Of a DNA stretch of 48,413 nt, positions 25,724-35,867 are shown piece after piece. Made by a program: the position numbers and the translations under genes. Position 1 is the stretch's first letter, and each line of letters begins with the position of its first letter. A model generated the notes under the pieces. That model searched no databases. It was not told the origin of the DNA and saw only the letters and a program-made list of their open reading frames with translations. The DNA comes from Heyndrickxia ginsengihumi (lineage in GTDB: Bacteria; Bacillota; Bacilli; Bacillales; Bacillaceae_C). The stretch is from NCBI RefSeq assembly GCF_011008565.1, contig NZ_JAAIWK010000028.1, positions 1-48,413 of the forward strand, given 5' to 3'.

Positions 25724-27283
25724 TGCATATTCAACAGCCCTTGTTTCACGAATGACTGTGACTTTAATATGACCAGGATAATCTAACTCACTTTCGATTC
25801 TTTTGCGAATATCCCGTGCTAACCGATGTGCTTCCAGATCATTAATTTGATCAGGCTTAACCATTATACGTACTTCCCTACCAGCTTGAATAGCAAATGA
25901 TTTTTCAACACCTTCATATGATTCGGCAATATCTTCTAATTTTTCAAGTCTGCGAATATAATGTTCAAGTGTTTCACTACGTGCACCAGGTCTTGCAGCT
26001 GATAATGCATCGGCTGCCGCAACTAAGACGGCAATAATAGATGTAGGCTCAGTATCACCATGATGTGAAGCAATACTGTTAATCACTACAGGGTGCTCTT
26101 TATATTTTTTTGCTAAATCGATTCCAATTTCAACGTGACTGCCCTCAACCTCGTGATCAACAGCTTTGCCAATATCGTGCAATAAACCAGCGCGACGAGC
26201 AAGTATCTCATCTTCACCGAGTTCTGCAGCTAACAAGCCGGAGAGAAAAGCAACTTCGATTGAATGTTTTAGAACGTTTTGTCCATAACTTGTACGGAAT
26301 TTAAGCCGTCCTAGAATCTTAATTAAATCAGGATGGAGACCGTGAACACCAACTTCAAATGTTGTTTGTTCACCAACTTCACGAATATATTCATCCACTT
26401 CTCTTCTTGCTTTATCAACCATTTCTTCAATACGAGCTGGATGAATACGTCCGTCTTGAACTAGTTTTTCTAATGCAATTCTGGCTGTTTCGCGTCGTAC
26501 TGGGTCAAATCCAGAAAGTATGACAGCTTCAGGAGTGTCGTCAATAATAAGGTCAATACCCGTTAAAGTTTCTAACGTGCGAATATTTCGACCTTCACGG
26601 CCAATAATTCTCCCTTTCATTTCATCATTTGGCAAGTTAACGACTGAAACTGTTGTTTCAGCAACATGCTCTGCAGCACATCTTTGAATTGCCAATGATA
26701 GAATGTTTTTTGCTTTCTTATCGGCTTCTTCTTTTGCACGATTTTCACTTTCCTTCACCATTATTGCCAACTCATGTGATAATTCATTTTCAAGTTTTTC
26801 AATGATGATTGCCTTAGCTTGATCGCGATTTAATCCAGAAATTCTTTCTAGTTCAAATTCTTGTTTCTTAACCATCTCCTCCAATTTGCTTTCCATCTCT
26901 TCAATATGTTGTTGTCTTTGATTTAGAGATTCCTCTTTCTTGTCAAGCACTGCATCACGCTTGTCCAGACTTTCGTCCTTACGATCAAGGTTCTCTTCTT
27001 TTTGCAATAAGCGATTTTCTTGTTTTTGCAATTCATTTCTTCGTTCACGAAGTTCCCGTTCCATATCAGTACGAAGTTTATGATTTTCATCCTTAGCTTC
27101 TAACAGCGCTTCTTTCTTTAATCTATCTGCCTCGCGTTTAGCGTCATCAATAATTTGATCAGATACATTTTTGGCTGCTGTTACTTTCGCTTCAAAGATT
27201 GACCTACGGATGAAATAGCCAACAACTACACCGACGATAAGGACAAGCAAAAGGGAGATGATCCAAATAATAGGCTCCATCAT
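25718..27283 (-). CDS. rny: Ribonuclease Y (521 aa)
   Basis: Membrane-anchored endoribonuclease that starts decay of many mRNAs and works with the Ric complex (ricA is in this window). One N-terminal membrane helix (about 5-28) is followed by a long coiled coil (about 30-205) rich in [25 protein letters not shown], a KH domain with [12 protein letters not shown] (about 220-231), and an HD domain with [10 protein letters not shown] and [13 protein letters not shown] start at ATG 27,283, 5 nt after AGGAGG; the GTG two codons earlier overlaps the ribosome site. It is the longest-lived neighbour of ymdB, same order as B. subtilis. Confidence 0.97.
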   Translation of the reverse strand: MMEPIIWIISLLLVLIVGVVVGYFIRRSIFEAKVTAAKNVSDQIIDDAKREADRLKKEALLEAKDENHKLRTDMERELRERRNELQKQENRLLQKEENLDRKDESLDKRDAVLDKKEESLNQRQQHIEEMESKLEEMVKKQEFELERISGLNRDQAKAIIIEKLENELSHELAIMVKESENRAKEEADKKAKNILSLAIQRCAAEHVAETTVSVVNLPNDEMKGRIIGREGRNIRTLETLTGIDLIIDDTPEAVILSGFDPVRRETARIALEKLVQDGRIHPARIEEMVDKARREVDEYIREVGEQTTFEVGVHGLHPDLIKILGRLKFRTSYGQNVLKHSIEVAFLSGLLAAELGEDEILARRAGLLHDIGKAVDHEVEGSHVEIGIDLAKKYKEHPVVINSIASHHGDTEPTSIIAVLVAAADALSAARPGARSETLEHYIRRLEKLEDIAESYEGVEKSFAIQAGREVRIMVKPDQINDLEAHRLARDIRKRIESELDYPGHIKVTVIRETRAVEYAK

Positions 27284-27767
27284 TTTCACCTCCTCTTGCT
27301 ATGAACTTGTTTCATGTTACTACATGTCGGTTGTGACATTGTTACAATTGTTTCAATATACAGCACTAGGCCAATAAAGTGAAACTTCCCTTTTTCAGGG
27401 TCTGTACTTTTCCCAGCTAATAGGGATTTCAAACCATCTCGCATAATCTCCAAAAAGTAGCAATCTTCCTTAGCAATAAACTTATAACAAATTAAAAATA
27501 GACCGTTTATTACGAAGTCCAGCTACCGACATGGAAAACTTATCCACTCGGAATAATGGAAAAGCCCTTACATGCGGAAAACATTTCATCTTTAGAAAAT
27601 AAAATATACATATTAATTTTAAAGGTGCGAATATTTATTGTCAAGGGGAGTGCAGTTGTTGAGCTGTTTATTCCCAAAACAAAAGTACAAGCATGTTGTT
27701 GAGCTTTGACAAAAATCGTGATGAGACTGGGACAAAAGAGTATATGAACTACAGAAATCCCAAATAT

Positions 27768-27860
27768 TGCGCTCCAATCCCGCTCTGGAAATATCCTTCG
27801 CTTTCCGCGGACAGTTGCAAACCTCCCGCAGCGCTCTACGTATATTTCCGGAGCTGATTT
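27768..27860 (+). repeat. Dispersed intergenic repeat, copy 2 (diverged)
   Basis: TTGCGCTCCAATCCCGCTCT and later CTTCGCTTTCCGCGGAC, then CCTCCCGCAGCGC. It shares the GCTTTCCGC core and the CCTCC block with the copy at 48,259. GC-rich against an AT-rich background. Confidence 0.55.
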
Positions 27861-27980
27861 GTGCACTGTTCGTCTTTAGCTAACCACTTTTGAAATTTGT
27901 CCCCGCTTCACTTATATTATGGGCATTCATCAAAGCTTAAAGATATTTATTAAGCTTTGAAGATAAATAAGTTCATTGAC

Positions 27981-28016
27981 AAAAAAAGTACCTTTATGCT
28001 AAAAAACATAAGGTAC
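27981..28016 (-). terminator. Terminator of recA
   Basis: GTACCTTtATG paired with CATAAGGTAC (one bulged T), followed on the minus strand by seven Ts. Confidence 0.93.
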
Positions 28017-28028
28017 CTAATCTACTAA

Positions 28029-29075
28029 TTATTCAAGATCAAAGCTTTCTTGTTCTTCTTCCGCTTCATTTCCCGCTGCTGTTTGATCTCCTGTCAAACC
28101 ATAGTGTTCTCGAATTTTAACACTAATTTCATTGCGAAGATCTGGATTTTCTTTCAAAAATAACTTAGCATTTTCACGGCCCTGGCCTAATCTTTCCTCA
28201 TTATATGAATACCATGAACCACTTTTTTGAACGATATCTAAATCGCTTGCCATGTCGATAATTTCGCCTTCTTTTGAAATCCCTTCGCCATACATAATAT
28301 CTACTTCAGCTGTTCTGAATGGTGGAGCAACTTTATTTTTAACAACTTTAATTTTTGTTTTATTACCAACAATATCGTTACCTTGTTTAAGTTGTTCAGC
28401 TCGACGGACTTCAAGACGAACAGAAGAATAGAATTTCAATGCTCTACCACCTGGTGTTGTTTCAGGATTTCCAAACATGACTCCTACTTTTTCACGAATT
28501 TGGTTGATAAAAATAGCAATCGTATTTGATTTATTTATGACACCTGATAGTTTACGAAGTGCCTGCGACATCAAACGTGCCTGCAAACCAACGTGTGAAT
28601 CTCCCATCTCACCTTCAATTTCAGCTTTTGGCACAAGTGCAGCAACAGAGTCAATAACGATAATATCAACAGCACCACTTCTTACAAGTGCCTCTGCAAT
28701 TTCAAGCGCTTGTTCCCCAGTATCTGGCTGAGACAATAAAAGTTCATCAATATTTACGCCAAGTTTTTGGGAATATACTGGATCAAGAGCATGCTCAGCA
28801 TCAATGAAAGCCGCTTGCCCACCCATTGCTTGTACTTCAGCGATGGCATGCAACGCAACCGTTGTTTTACCTGAACTTTCAGGACCATATATTTCAATAA
28901 CACGTCCGCGTGGATATCCACCAACGCCTAACGCAATATCAAGTGCAAGCGAGCCACTTGATATCGTTGAAACGACTCGATCACTTTGTTCTCCCAATTT
29001 CATAATGGAACCTTTTCCGAACTGCTTCTCTATTTGTTTAAGAGCCATATCTAAGGCTTGTTGACGATCATTCAC
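28029..29075 (-). CDS. recA: Recombinase RecA (348 aa)
   Basis: Forms the nucleoprotein filament for strand exchange and triggers LexA self-cleavage. Walker A is GPESSGKT (64-71), followed by FIDAEHALD, Walker B-type [11 protein letters not shown], and the L1/L2 loops ([36 protein letters not shown]). The GTG at 29,075 is the start: AAAGGAGG is 8 nt before it and the resulting 348 residues equal B. subtilis RecA; a frame from 29,099 would put the ribosome site inside the gene. It has its own LexA box, promoter and terminator. cinA lies upstream with its own terminator. Confidence 0.99.
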   Translation of the reverse strand: MNDRQQALDMALKQIEKQFGKGSIMKLGEQSDRVVSTISSGSLALDIALGVGGYPRGRVIEIYGPESSGKTTVALHAIAEVQAMGGQAAFIDAEHALDPVYSQKLGVNIDELLLSQPDTGEQALEIAEALVRSGAVDIIVIDSVAALVPKAEIEGEMGDSHVGLQARLMSQALRKLSGVINKSNTIAIFINQIREKVGVMFGNPETTPGGRALKFYSSVRLEVRRAEQLKQGNDIVGNKTKIKVVKNKVAPPFRTAEVDIMYGEGISKEGEIIDMASDLDIVQKSGSWYSYNEERLGQGRENAKLFLKENPDLRNEISVKIREHYGLTGDQTAAGNEAEEEQESFDLE

Positions 29076-29129
29076 TAAGTTTCCTCCTTTAGTCATCACG
29101 TACTCTACTAAGTAATGAACCTATATAAT

Positions 29130-29158
29130 ACTATAACTGTTTTTATATCATTTGCCAA
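29130..29158 (-). promoter_or_regulatory. recA promoter (sigma-A type)
   Basis: On the minus strand TTGGCA (-35, 29,153-29,158), 17-bp spacer, TATAGT (-10, 29,130-29,135). It lies 55 bp before the recA start and just downstream of the LexA box. Confidence 0.75.
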
Positions 29159-29167
29159 GCAAAAAAA

Positions 29168-29181
29168 CGAACGTTTATTCG
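29168..29181 (-). promoter_or_regulatory. LexA (DinR) box of recA
   Basis: Minus strand CGAAT-AAAC-GTTCG, matching the CGAAC-N4-GTTCG SOS box at all but one position; B. subtilis recA carries a closely similar CGAAT-N4-GTTCG. It lies 9 bp upstream of the -35. Confidence 0.88.
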
Positions 29182-29205
29182 ATTATTTTCTTCTAACTTT
29201 TTATG

Positions 29206-29243
29206 AAAAAAATCCTTCTTTCTTAAGAGAAAAAAGGATTTTT
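29206..29243 (-). terminator. Terminator of cinA
   Basis: AAAAATCC paired with GGATTTTT, inner TTCTTT/AAAAAA extension, T-run on the minus strand. It separates cinA from the recA promoter. Confidence 0.88.
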
Positions 29244-29314
29244 AAACATATTAACAAGTAAAAATTGTTTTTTGGTTACTAGTCACTATAGCAAAATCCA
29301 TTCAGGAAATTTTT

Positions 29315-30547
29315 CTATAGCTGTTTTAACAAGTAATAGCATCCATAGTTAACTGCCCGACGACGATTTCCATTTCTAGAACTTGCTAATTCTAACAAAT
29401 AAGATTTTGTTGGCTTTCCTTTTATTGCAATTCCAATCCACACAGTTCCAGGCGGCTTCCCTTCAAGTGAATCTGGTCCTGCTACACCTGTGAAACTGAT
29501 ACCGATATCTGCACTTAACAATTCGCGAATATTTTCAGCCAGCTCTTTAGCACATTCTTTACTAACAGCGCCGTATTGTTCAAGTGTTTCTTTTTTTACT
29601 TGAACCAATTTTTCCTTCGCTTCATTTGAATAACAAACAATGCCACCCTTTAACATTTGACTGACACCTTGAATAGCAGCCATGTCAGATTGAAACATTC
29701 CTGCCGTTAAACTTTCTGCGCAAGCAATAGACTGTTTATTCTCTGCTAATTTTCCAACTAATGCTTCCATTAGAGATGTCTCATCATATCCATAAAAATA
29801 ATCACCAACAATGTCAAGAATTTCTTTTTCTTTTTGATCAAGGAGTGTACGAGCTTCTTCAACAGATGGATGTTTCGCTGTAAGACGTAGCGTTACTTCG
29901 CCTTCTTTTGCGAGCGGTGCGACCGTTGGATTTGTCTGCCCATCAATAATATGCTGAATATCTGTTTCTAGCTTTGATTCCCCAATTCCAAAGAAGCGTA
30001 GCACACGCGATTCAATTTTTTCCACCGTATCTAATTCATCGAGAATAGCCTGTTTGCCATAATTAAGAAACATAGGCTCCATTTCATATGGAGGCCCTGG
30101 CATCAACATGTAGAAATGGTTTCCGCTTCTCAAAAACATTCCAGGGGCCATACCATGATCATTCGGTAATACTTTTGCCCCTTCCAATACTAGAGCTTGC
30201 TTTTTATTATTTTCTGTCATATGACGTTTGGTGCGAATAAAGTATTGTTCAATTGATTCCATTGCTTCATCATCTTGAACTAACTGCTTACCAATATGAT
30301 TGGCAATTGTTTCTTTTGTTAAATCATCTTTTGTAGGCCCTAATCCACCAGTAAAAATGATCAAATCTGCACGTGTTTCAGCCACTTCTATACTTTGTTT
30401 CAAACGATTTGGATTGTCTCCAACAACTGTTTGATAAAAAACATTTACACCAATTTCTGCTAAATGTTCTGATAAAAATTTGGCATTTGTGTTAAGAATT
30501 TGACCCAGTAGTAATTCAGAACCTACTGCAATAATTTCAGCATTCAT
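29315..30547 (-). CDS. cinA: CinA: competence/damage-inducible, NMN deamidase-type protein (410 aa)
   Basis: Two-domain protein. The N-terminal MoaB/MogA-like domain (1-170) starts [15 protein letters not shown] and contains [13 protein letters not shown] and MPGPPYEM. The C-terminal CinA domain (about 255-410) has [10 protein letters not shown], the PncC-type active-site block, and [10 protein letters not shown]. In other bacteria the family deamidates NMN in pyridine-nucleotide salvage; in Bacillus the gene is part of the competence regulon beside recA. GAGGAGG precedes the ATG. pgsA lies upstream with its own terminator in the 85-bp gap. Confidence 0.97.
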   Translation of the reverse strand: MNAEIIAVGSELLLGQILNTNAKFLSEHLAEIGVNVFYQTVVGDNPNRLKQSIEVAETRADLIIFTGGLGPTKDDLTKETIANHIGKQLVQDDEAMESIEQYFIRTKRHMTENNKKQALVLEGAKVLPNDHGMAPGMFLRSGNHFYMLMPGPPYEMEPMFLNYGKQAILDELDTVEKIESRVLRFFGIGESKLETDIQHIIDGQTNPTVAPLAKEGEVTLRLTAKHPSVEEARTLLDQKEKEILDIVGDYFYGYDETSLMEALVGKLAENKQSIACAESLTAGMFQSDMAAIQGVSQMLKGGIVCYSNEAKEKLVQVKKETLEQYGAVSKECAKELAENIRELLSADIGISFTGVAGPDSLEGKPPGTVWIGIAIKGKPTKSYLLELASSRNGNRRRAVNYGCYYLLKQL

Positions 30548-30591
30548 ACTTTATTCCTCCTCGTTATGTATTATCGACAAATATTGCATTT

Positions 30592-30622
30592 AAAAAAACA
30601 GTGAAAGATTACACTTTCACTG
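30592..30622 (-). terminator. Terminator of pgsA
   Basis: CAGTGAAAG-ATTACA-CTTTCACTG with a run of seven Ts on the minus strand. Confidence 0.93.
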
Positions 30623-30632
30623 AAATAACGAC

Positions 30633-31211
30633 TTATTTCGAATTAGCAAATACTTTACGATTCAAATAAAAATAATCAATACCAGACCAAACTGTGAACA
30701 CTAAAGATATCCATAGCATGATTTGATCCAGCGGAAAATGTAGTCCGGCAAATGGGAAATTATGCAATAATAACAAAATAATTGCAACCATCTGTGTCCA
30801 AGTTTTGATTTTGCCGAGCATATTTGCTGCAACAACTTCACCTTCATTTGCTAAAATTAATCTTAAGCCTGTAACAGCAAATTCACGGCTAATGATGATA
30901 ATAACAATCCATGCAGATGCTAAATGCAAACCGACTAATAGAATAAAAGCCGTAGAGACAAGTAATTTATCTGCAAGTGGATCTAAAAACTTTCCAAAAT
31001 TGGTAACGAGATTTAATTTTCTAGCAAAATGTCCATCTATCCAATCTGTTAAAGAAGCCACTAAAAAAATAATTGTTCCAACTAAATGTGTCACCGGAAT
31101 ATTCGCACCTAGGACGTGGATAGTTCCCCAATGAAAAGGAACAGACATAATAATTAAAAAAATCGGTATTAAACATACTCTTGACACTGTAATTTTATTA
31201 GGTAAATTCAC
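30633..31211 (-). CDS. pgsA: Phosphatidylglycerophosphate synthase PgsA (192 aa)
   Basis: Integral membrane enzyme that makes phosphatidylglycerophosphate from CDP-diacylglycerol and glycerol-3-phosphate, the committed step to phosphatidylglycerol and cardiolipin. The CDP-alcohol transferase signature is complete: TDWIDGHFARKLNLVTNFGK, then FLDPLADK, i.e. D-x2-DG-x2-AR-x8-G-x3-D-x3-D. About five or six membrane helices follow. The GTG at 31,211 is chosen because GGAGGAAAG precedes it and MNLPNKITVSR is the family start; the longer frame has no ribosome site. It is 86 bp from the ymfM stop, the last gene of that group. Confidence 0.97.
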   Translation of the reverse strand: MNLPNKITVSRVCLIPIFLIIMSVPFHWGTIHVLGANIPVTHLVGTIIFLVASLTDWIDGHFARKLNLVTNFGKFLDPLADKLLVSTAFILLVGLHLASAWIVIIIISREFAVTGLRLILANEGEVVAANMLGKIKTWTQMVAIILLLLHNFPFAGLHFPLDQIMLWISLVFTVWSGIDYFYLNRKVFANSK

Positions 31212-31297
31212 AGAACTTTCCTCCAACTTACAATAATTTTCAAAAAAATGAATATCAGTGGAGAAAAAACAAACCTCCACTGATTTCATGCCTCATA

Positions 31298-32260
31298 CTA
31301 TTTTGAAGGCTTGAATTGAATCGTCACATTTTGGCGCACTTCAGATGATGGTGAAATAGTATAGGATAGTTTTTTATTATTGACGTACATTTTCGTATTC
31401 ACAGTATTGCCGATGACAAACACTGCTTCATTTTGTGTTGTCAAATCAAATGTTTTACTGTCACCATCTTTCAATAAACCTTGGAATTGCGATGAACCAT
31501 CACTATTTTTCACTTGAATCCAGGTTTGTCCGCCTTTGGCGATAAGCTTTACTTTAAATTGATCAGTATTTGTTAGCTTGTAAGTAGAATTATAACCGCT
31601 TGTTGAAACTACTTTCAAACTTTGCTTTGTATTATCAGTTTTATTCGTATCTTTTTGTTTTTTCTTAGTAGCTGTTGATGTTTGACTATTTTTTTCCTTT
31701 TTTGCCTTGTTTTTATCTTGAACAGCATTATTTGACTTCACTTTAGGAGATTCCTGAATATTAACATTATCTGATTGTTGGCTATTTAATTTGTCAGTAT
31801 TATGTTTGCCTGCTAATGTTGCAATCGCAAACCAAATTAAAAACAATACTAAAACAATTATAGCAACGATGATGACTTTTGGTAAAATATTCATCACTTT
31901 TGTAGTATTAGGCGCAACCGATTTATGTACCGATCGCTGAGTGGATCTAGGAGCAGCAGATCTATGATGATACGGTTGTGCTCGTGAAATTTGCTTCATT
32001 TGTTCAGGAATTTCTTCTACAGCAGCATTAGGGACTTCTGTTTTATACTCTTCTAAAAGTTCATTAGCATCGATTCCAACAGCCTCAGCATATTGTTTGA
32101 TAAATGCGCGAACATAAAATGCGCCAGGCATAGAATCATAATTTCCTTCTTCAATCCCTTTTAAGTACCGCTTTTGGATTTTAGTGATATTTTGCAAATC
32201 CTCTAAGCTTATCCCTTTTGCCTTTCTCGCTTCTTTTAAGCGATTTCCTAATTCTGTCAT
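31298..32260 (-). CDS. rodZ: RodZ-like cell-shape protein YmfM (320 aa)
   Basis: Cytoplasmic N-terminal helix-turn-helix of the RodZ type (LGNRLKEARKAKGISLEDLQ to GAFYVRAFIKQYAEAVG, residues 3-75), one membrane helix (about 128-148, VIIVAIIVLVLFLIWFAI), a Lys/Ser/Thr/Asn-rich external linker (about 155-205), then a C-terminal beta domain (DUF4115). RodZ binds MreB and helps rod-shape elongation. Same position as ymfM in B. subtilis, between ymfK and pgsA. ymfL is not seen between ymfK and ymfM. Confidence 0.93.
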   Translation of the reverse strand: MTELGNRLKEARKAKGISLEDLQNITKIQKRYLKGIEEGNYDSMPGAFYVRAFIKQYAEAVGIDANELLEEYKTEVPNAAVEEIPEQMKQISRAQPYHHRSAAPRSTQRSVHKSVAPNTTKVMNILPKVIIVAIIVLVLFLIWFAIATLAGKHNTDKLNSQQSDNVNIQESPKVKSNNAVQDKNKAKKEKNSQTSTATKKKQKDTNKTDNTKQSLKVVSTSGYNSTYKLTNTDQFKVKLIAKGGQTWIQVKNSDGSSQFQGLLKDGDSKTFDLTTQNEAVFVIGNTVNTKMYVNNKKLSYTISPSSEVRQNVTIQFKPSK

Positions 32261-32281
32261 AGTTATAACACACCTGCCAAT

Positions 32282-33082
32282 TTAATAATCGAATCCTCCA
32301 AATGCTCCAAAACCACCTTCGTCAAACATGCGGTTTTTTTTGAGCAGATCGTATGTAATTTCTTGTGTAGGATCTTCACGTAATTCTATAATGTAATCAA
32401 AATCATCCAATGAGTATTCCGAATTCTGTACAAAAATATCGGGATGTTCAACTACTTTTACAGCCGGTATACGCATAATTTCGCGAACAAGCTGCCAATG
32501 TCTTTCATTTGCTCTCTCCGTTGAAACTACTCCATCTAAGATAAAAATATTATTTTCACTATATTCATCGTCAATTAATTGACTGCGAACGGTTTGTTTA
32601 ATCATTGTAGACGAAACAAAGATCCATTTTTTATTCGCACATACACTAGCCGCCACAATCGATTCAGTTTTTCCAACACGCGGCATTCCACGAATTCCGA
32701 TTAGCTTGTGCCCAACTTGTTTAAAATGCTCGGCCATAAAATCAACAAGAATTCCTAAGTCGTCGCGAACAAATCGAAATGTCTTTTTATCATCATGATC
32801 ACGCTGAATATATCGGCCGTGACGAACAGCTAGTTTATCACGTAAATTAGATTCTCTAATTTTCGTTACTTGTATTGTTTCCATTGTACGCAAAATGGAT
32901 TCCAAACGGCCGATTTGTTCTTCATTTTTTACTAAAAGAAGTAACCCGCGTTTTCTATTATCAACCCCATTAATGCTAATAATATTAATGGCTAACATTC
33001 CCAATAATGATGATATATCTCCTAAAAGGCCTGGACGGTTAATTTTAATTTCATATTCTAAATACCATTCTTTCCTGTCCAT
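32282..33082 (-). CDS. ymfK: YmfK, DUF3388 protein with ACT-like and P-loop parts (266 aa)
   Basis: Conserved Bacillus protein. The N-terminal ~75 residues (WYLEYEIKINRPGLLGDISS) have the look of an ACT ligand-binding domain. Further on, GIRGMPRVGKTES (about 136-148) fits a Walker A P-loop, and KVVEHPDIFVQN, FDYIIELRED follow. Its job is not established to my knowledge. The start is set to the second of two adjacent ATGs, 7 nt after GGAGG, giving MDRKEWYLEY; one residue more is possible. It is followed after 21 bp by ymfM. Confidence 0.9.
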   Translation of the reverse strand: MDRKEWYLEYEIKINRPGLLGDISSLLGMLAINIISINGVDNRKRGLLLLVKNEEQIGRLESILRTMETIQVTKIRESNLRDKLAVRHGRYIQRDHDDKKTFRFVRDDLGILVDFMAEHFKQVGHKLIGIRGMPRVGKTESIVAASVCANKKWIFVSSTMIKQTVRSQLIDDEYSENNIFILDGVVSTERANERHWQLVREIMRIPAVKVVEHPDIFVQNSEYSLDDFDYIIELREDPTQEITYDLLKKNRMFDEGGFGAFGGFDY

Positions 33083-33420
33083 CATAGTCCTCCAATAAAA
33101 GGAATACTTAATTAGGCTATTTAAAAAAAGGTTCGTTAATTTCAGCTTCAGGGATTCACTTACCCGTAGGAGTTTTGCACCTTCCACTTTCTAGTCAACT
33201 TCTTTATTAACCGTTTAAATGAAAAATGACCTATTTAAACAACAATCTTTTAGAAAAGAGCCCTAAAATTAACATCTAGAATATATGATAAATGATTTTA
33301 TTATAATATGAAAGGGAAACCTTGGAACAAAGGCATAAAAAATAAAAAGTTCACTCTTGCACTTTAATCATATTCCATAAGTGATTCTATTTTTTAAAAA
33401 AAGGACTCCTAAATCTATAT

Positions 33421-33453
33421 AAAAAAGGTACATCACGTTCGTGATATACCTTT
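33421..33453 (-). terminator. Terminator of ymfJ
   Basis: AAAGGTA-c-ATCACG-tt-CGTGAT-a-TACCTTT, a long stem with one internal mismatch, ending 8 bp from the ymfJ stop; T-run on the minus strand. Confidence 0.9.
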
Positions 33454-33460
33454 CTTTACA

Positions 33461-33718
33461 TTACTTTGTTCCATTATTTTGAACAAGTTTTACCATAACA
33501 CTTGCAATTGCTTTTTGCTCTTCTTCAGAAGCAACTGACCATAAATCAGATAAAACACGTTGTTGCTCATTTTTTGGATCAACGTGATCAGCTAGGTAAT
33601 CCCCAACTTCCGATGCTAAACTTGTAATTGAATCTTGAGACATACCTTGATCTTTAGCCTGATGTAAACGGTCACCTAGAAAGTTTTTCCATTGATCCCA
33701 GTTTTCTAAAACACTCAT
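33461..33718 (-). CDS. ymfJ: YmfJ, DUF3243 protein (85 aa)
   Basis: Small acidic soluble protein: SVLENWDQWKNFLGDRLHQ, then MSQDSITSLASEVGDYLADH and EEQKAIASVMVKLVQN. It is full length for DUF3243, a Bacillales family of unknown role. AAAGGAGGTTCCAATC before the ATG is a strong ribosome site, and it has a private terminator. Position between ymfI and ymfK equals that in B. subtilis. Confidence 0.95.
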   Translation of the reverse strand: MSVLENWDQWKNFLGDRLHQAKDQGMSQDSITSLASEVGDYLADHVDPKNEQQRVLSDLWSVASEEEQKAIASVMVKLVQNNGTK

Positions 33719-33806
33719 GATTGGAACCTCCTTTAAAATCGTACGATCTTATTTTGCTTCACGACCTAGGAGGTTATACATATGTAAAATAGTAGTTTTT
33801 GGTATT

Positions 33807-34529
33807 TTATGTGTACCAAGCACCATTAATAGAAATGGTCTGTCCTGTTATGTAGCTGGCTCTTTCTGATAAAAGATATGCAATTGTTCCTGCTACTTCT
33901 TTTGGAGAAGCGATGCGTCCAATTGGAATCTCATCTTTTAGATCAGCAATTTCCTCCGCAGTAAATAATTGCAGCATATTTGTATCAACTGCCCCTGGAG
34001 CAACTGCATTGATTAATACTCCGCTACGGGCCATTTCCTTACTTAATGCTTTAACAAATGAAATTTGTGCACCTTTCATTGCAGAATAAACAACCTCACA
34101 CGCAGCCCCAGTTTGTCCCCAAATTGAGCTAACGACAACAATATAGGATACTTTATTTTGTGTAAGCTTAGGCAATAATAACTTCGACAACATCATTGGC
34201 GCTTTTACATGAATTTGATACATTTCATCCATCGTTTGTTCCTCAGTATCGAGCAATAAGCCATAATGTGATGTTCCGCTTGTATAACAAATCGCATCTA
34301 AATGAAAAATATTATTCACTAATTCTGATATTCCTTGCTTTGTCATCAAATTAGCTTGAATTGGAATAATTTCAATTGGGTATTGAGATAATTCCTTTAT
34401 TAATTGAATAATCCCATCTTTATTTCTGTAATAATGGACATATAAATTCCAGCCTTCCGCTGCTAACACTTTGGCTGTTTCTTTGCCAATGCCTCCACTT
34501 GCACCCGTAATGAGAGCAAATTTTTTCAT
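33807..34529 (-). CDS. ymfI: YmfI, EF-P 5-aminopentanone reductase (SDR, 240 aa)
   Basis: Classical short-chain dehydrogenase: NADP-binding ITGASGGIGKE (7-17), the SS-IWGQTG block and the catalytic YSAMK (about 150-154), and a C-terminal ITGQTISINGAWYT. In B. subtilis YmfI reduces the 5-aminopentanone group on Lys32 of elongation factor P to 5-aminopentanol, so it supports translation of polyproline stretches. It sits between the M16 peptidase gene ymfH and ymfJ, as in B. subtilis. The ATG follows GGAGGGGAATTAAA. Confidence 0.95.
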   Translation of the reverse strand: MKKFALITGASGGIGKETAKVLAAEGWNLYVHYYRNKDGIIQLIKELSQYPIEIIPIQANLMTKQGISELVNNIFHLDAICYTSGTSHYGLLLDTEEQTMDEMYQIHVKAPMMLSKLLLPKLTQNKVSYIVVVSSIWGQTGAACEVVYSAMKGAQISFVKALSKEMARSGVLINAVAPGAVDTNMLQLFTAEEIADLKDEIPIGRIASPKEVAGTIAYLLSERASYITGQTISINGAWYT

Positions 34530-34550
34530 TTTAATTCCCCTCCACTAACA

Positions 34551-34576
34551 AAAAAACTCGAGAAGACTCGAGTTTT
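34551..34576 (-). terminator. Terminator of ymfH, overlapping its stop codon
   Basis: AAAACTCGAG-AAGA-CTCGAGTTTT with T-run on the minus strand; the ymfH stop (34,575-34,577) lies at its edge. Confidence 0.9.
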
Positions 34577-35864
34577 ATTTCGGTAATACTTGAAAAGTCG
34601 TAAATCGTTCTTCCTCAAAAAATTGTTGTGCCGCCTTTTTAACATCTTCAAATTGGATTTTTTCAATTGTCGGAACAACATCAAAAAGATTCATTTCGTT
34701 AAAAGAATATCTTGTAAATTGATTGGCAATAAATTCAGGTGAATTTAATTGCCTTAAAAACGCCCCAATTTTTTTCTTTTTCACACGCTCTAAAGAGGCT
34801 GCATCTAAATAGTTTCCATTTTCTTTAGCCGCAAACATAATGTCGTGTAAACGTTCAGCTAATTGATCAGGATGCTCTGTATCTCCCCCAATCATTGCGA
34901 AGCCAAATCCATTTTCTTGCGTATAATCATATGAAAAAGTAGGATCAATCAGTCCTTCGTTATACATTTCGGCATATGGTTCAGAACTACGGCCAAACAA
35001 TAGATCAAGTAATATATTAATCGTCAGTTCACTTTTTAACATATCATTTCCGCTTTGATTAACATTTAAACCTTTCACCCCGACGAGACATTTTGGAAGC
35101 TGTACATTCATTTGCAGACTATGCTTCTTTTTCGCTACAGTTGCTGGCTCTGAAGGGAATTTCCGTTTAATTTCCGGCTGATTTTGATAATCTTTACGAT
35201 TTTGATTATCCCGAATCAATTGCAGCATCTTTTCTGGATCGACAGGTCCAACTATAAATAAAAGCATATTACTTGGATGATAAAAAGTATTATAGCATTC
35301 ATATAAAAGTTGATCTGTAATAGGGGCAATTGATTCAATCGTTCCTGCAATATCAATTTTTACTGGATGGTTATGATACATGTTTTCAATCAAGCCATAG
35401 TATAAACGCCAATCAGGATTATCATTATACATTGTAATTTCTTGACCAATAATCCCCTTCTCCTTCTCAACCGTTTTCTCAGTGAAATATGGGCTTTGCA
35501 CCATATCAATTAAAGTTTCTAAATTCTTTTCAACATGATCCGTACTTGAAAATAAATAGGCCGTACGATTAAAGCTTGTAAATGCGTTAGCGGATGCACC
35601 TTGTTTACTAAATTGTTGGAATACATCGCCGTCTTCTTTTTCAAACATTTTATGTTCTAAAAAGTGGGCAATACCATCTGGTACGTGCAAATAATCATTT
35701 TTTTCTAACGGGACAAATTCATTGTCAATGGAACCATATTTCGTCGTAAACGTTACGAATGTTTTATTGAAGCCTTCTTTTGGCAAGATGTATACTTGCA
35801 AACCATTAGCAAGTTTTTCGTAATACAATGTCTCATTTAATTGGTCAAAAGTTTTCTTTTCCAT
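34575..35864 (-). CDS. ymfH: YmfH, M16-family zinc peptidase (429 aa)
   Basis: Inverzincin-type peptidase with the active-site HFLEHKMFE (HxxEH, about 67-75) and the downstream Glu of the zinc site in EKGIIGQEITMY. The two M16 lobes are recognisable (N-terminal catalytic, C-terminal inactive about 180-429). It follows ymfF, an HxxEH-less relative, by 3 bp, so the pair probably forms a heterodimer as in other M16 pairs. In B. subtilis ymfF-ymfH stand at the same place; substrate not established. AATGGATG-region ribosome site GAGGGATAA is strong. Confidence 0.95.
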   Translation of the reverse strand: MEKKTFDQLNETLYYEKLANGLQVYILPKEGFNKTFVTFTTKYGSIDNEFVPLEKNDYLHVPDGIAHFLEHKMFEKEDGDVFQQFSKQGASANAFTSFNRTAYLFSSTDHVEKNLETLIDMVQSPYFTEKTVEKEKGIIGQEITMYNDNPDWRLYYGLIENMYHNHPVKIDIAGTIESIAPITDQLLYECYNTFYHPSNMLLFIVGPVDPEKMLQLIRDNQNRKDYQNQPEIKRKFPSEPATVAKKKHSLQMNVQLPKCLVGVKGLNVNQSGNDMLKSELTINILLDLLFGRSSEPYAEMYNEGLIDPTFSYDYTQENGFGFAMIGGDTEHPDQLAERLHDIMFAAKENGNYLDAASLERVKKKKIGAFLRQLNSPEFIANQFTRYSFNEMNLFDVVPTIEKIQFEDVKKAAQQFFEEERFTTFQVLPK

Positions 35865-35867
35865 CCA

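Larger units (their letters stand above)
27284..28028. other. 745-bp gap between recA and rny
   Basis: B. subtilis has pbpX between recA and rny; here no gene is present. A frame at 27,540-27,866 on the minus strand has no family look, no ribosome site and overlaps a dispersed repeat, so I discount it. The repeat copy lies at 27,768-27,860, near a GAGACTGGGACAAAA word typical of Bacillus spacer DNA. The right end holds the recA terminator; the left end must contain the rny promoter. Confidence 0.6.

Noticed and set aside
27540-27866. 108-aa minus-strand frame between recA and rny
   Set aside because: No recognisable family, no ribosome site, odd composition (many Cys/Phe/Ile runs) and overlap with a dispersed GC-rich repeat.
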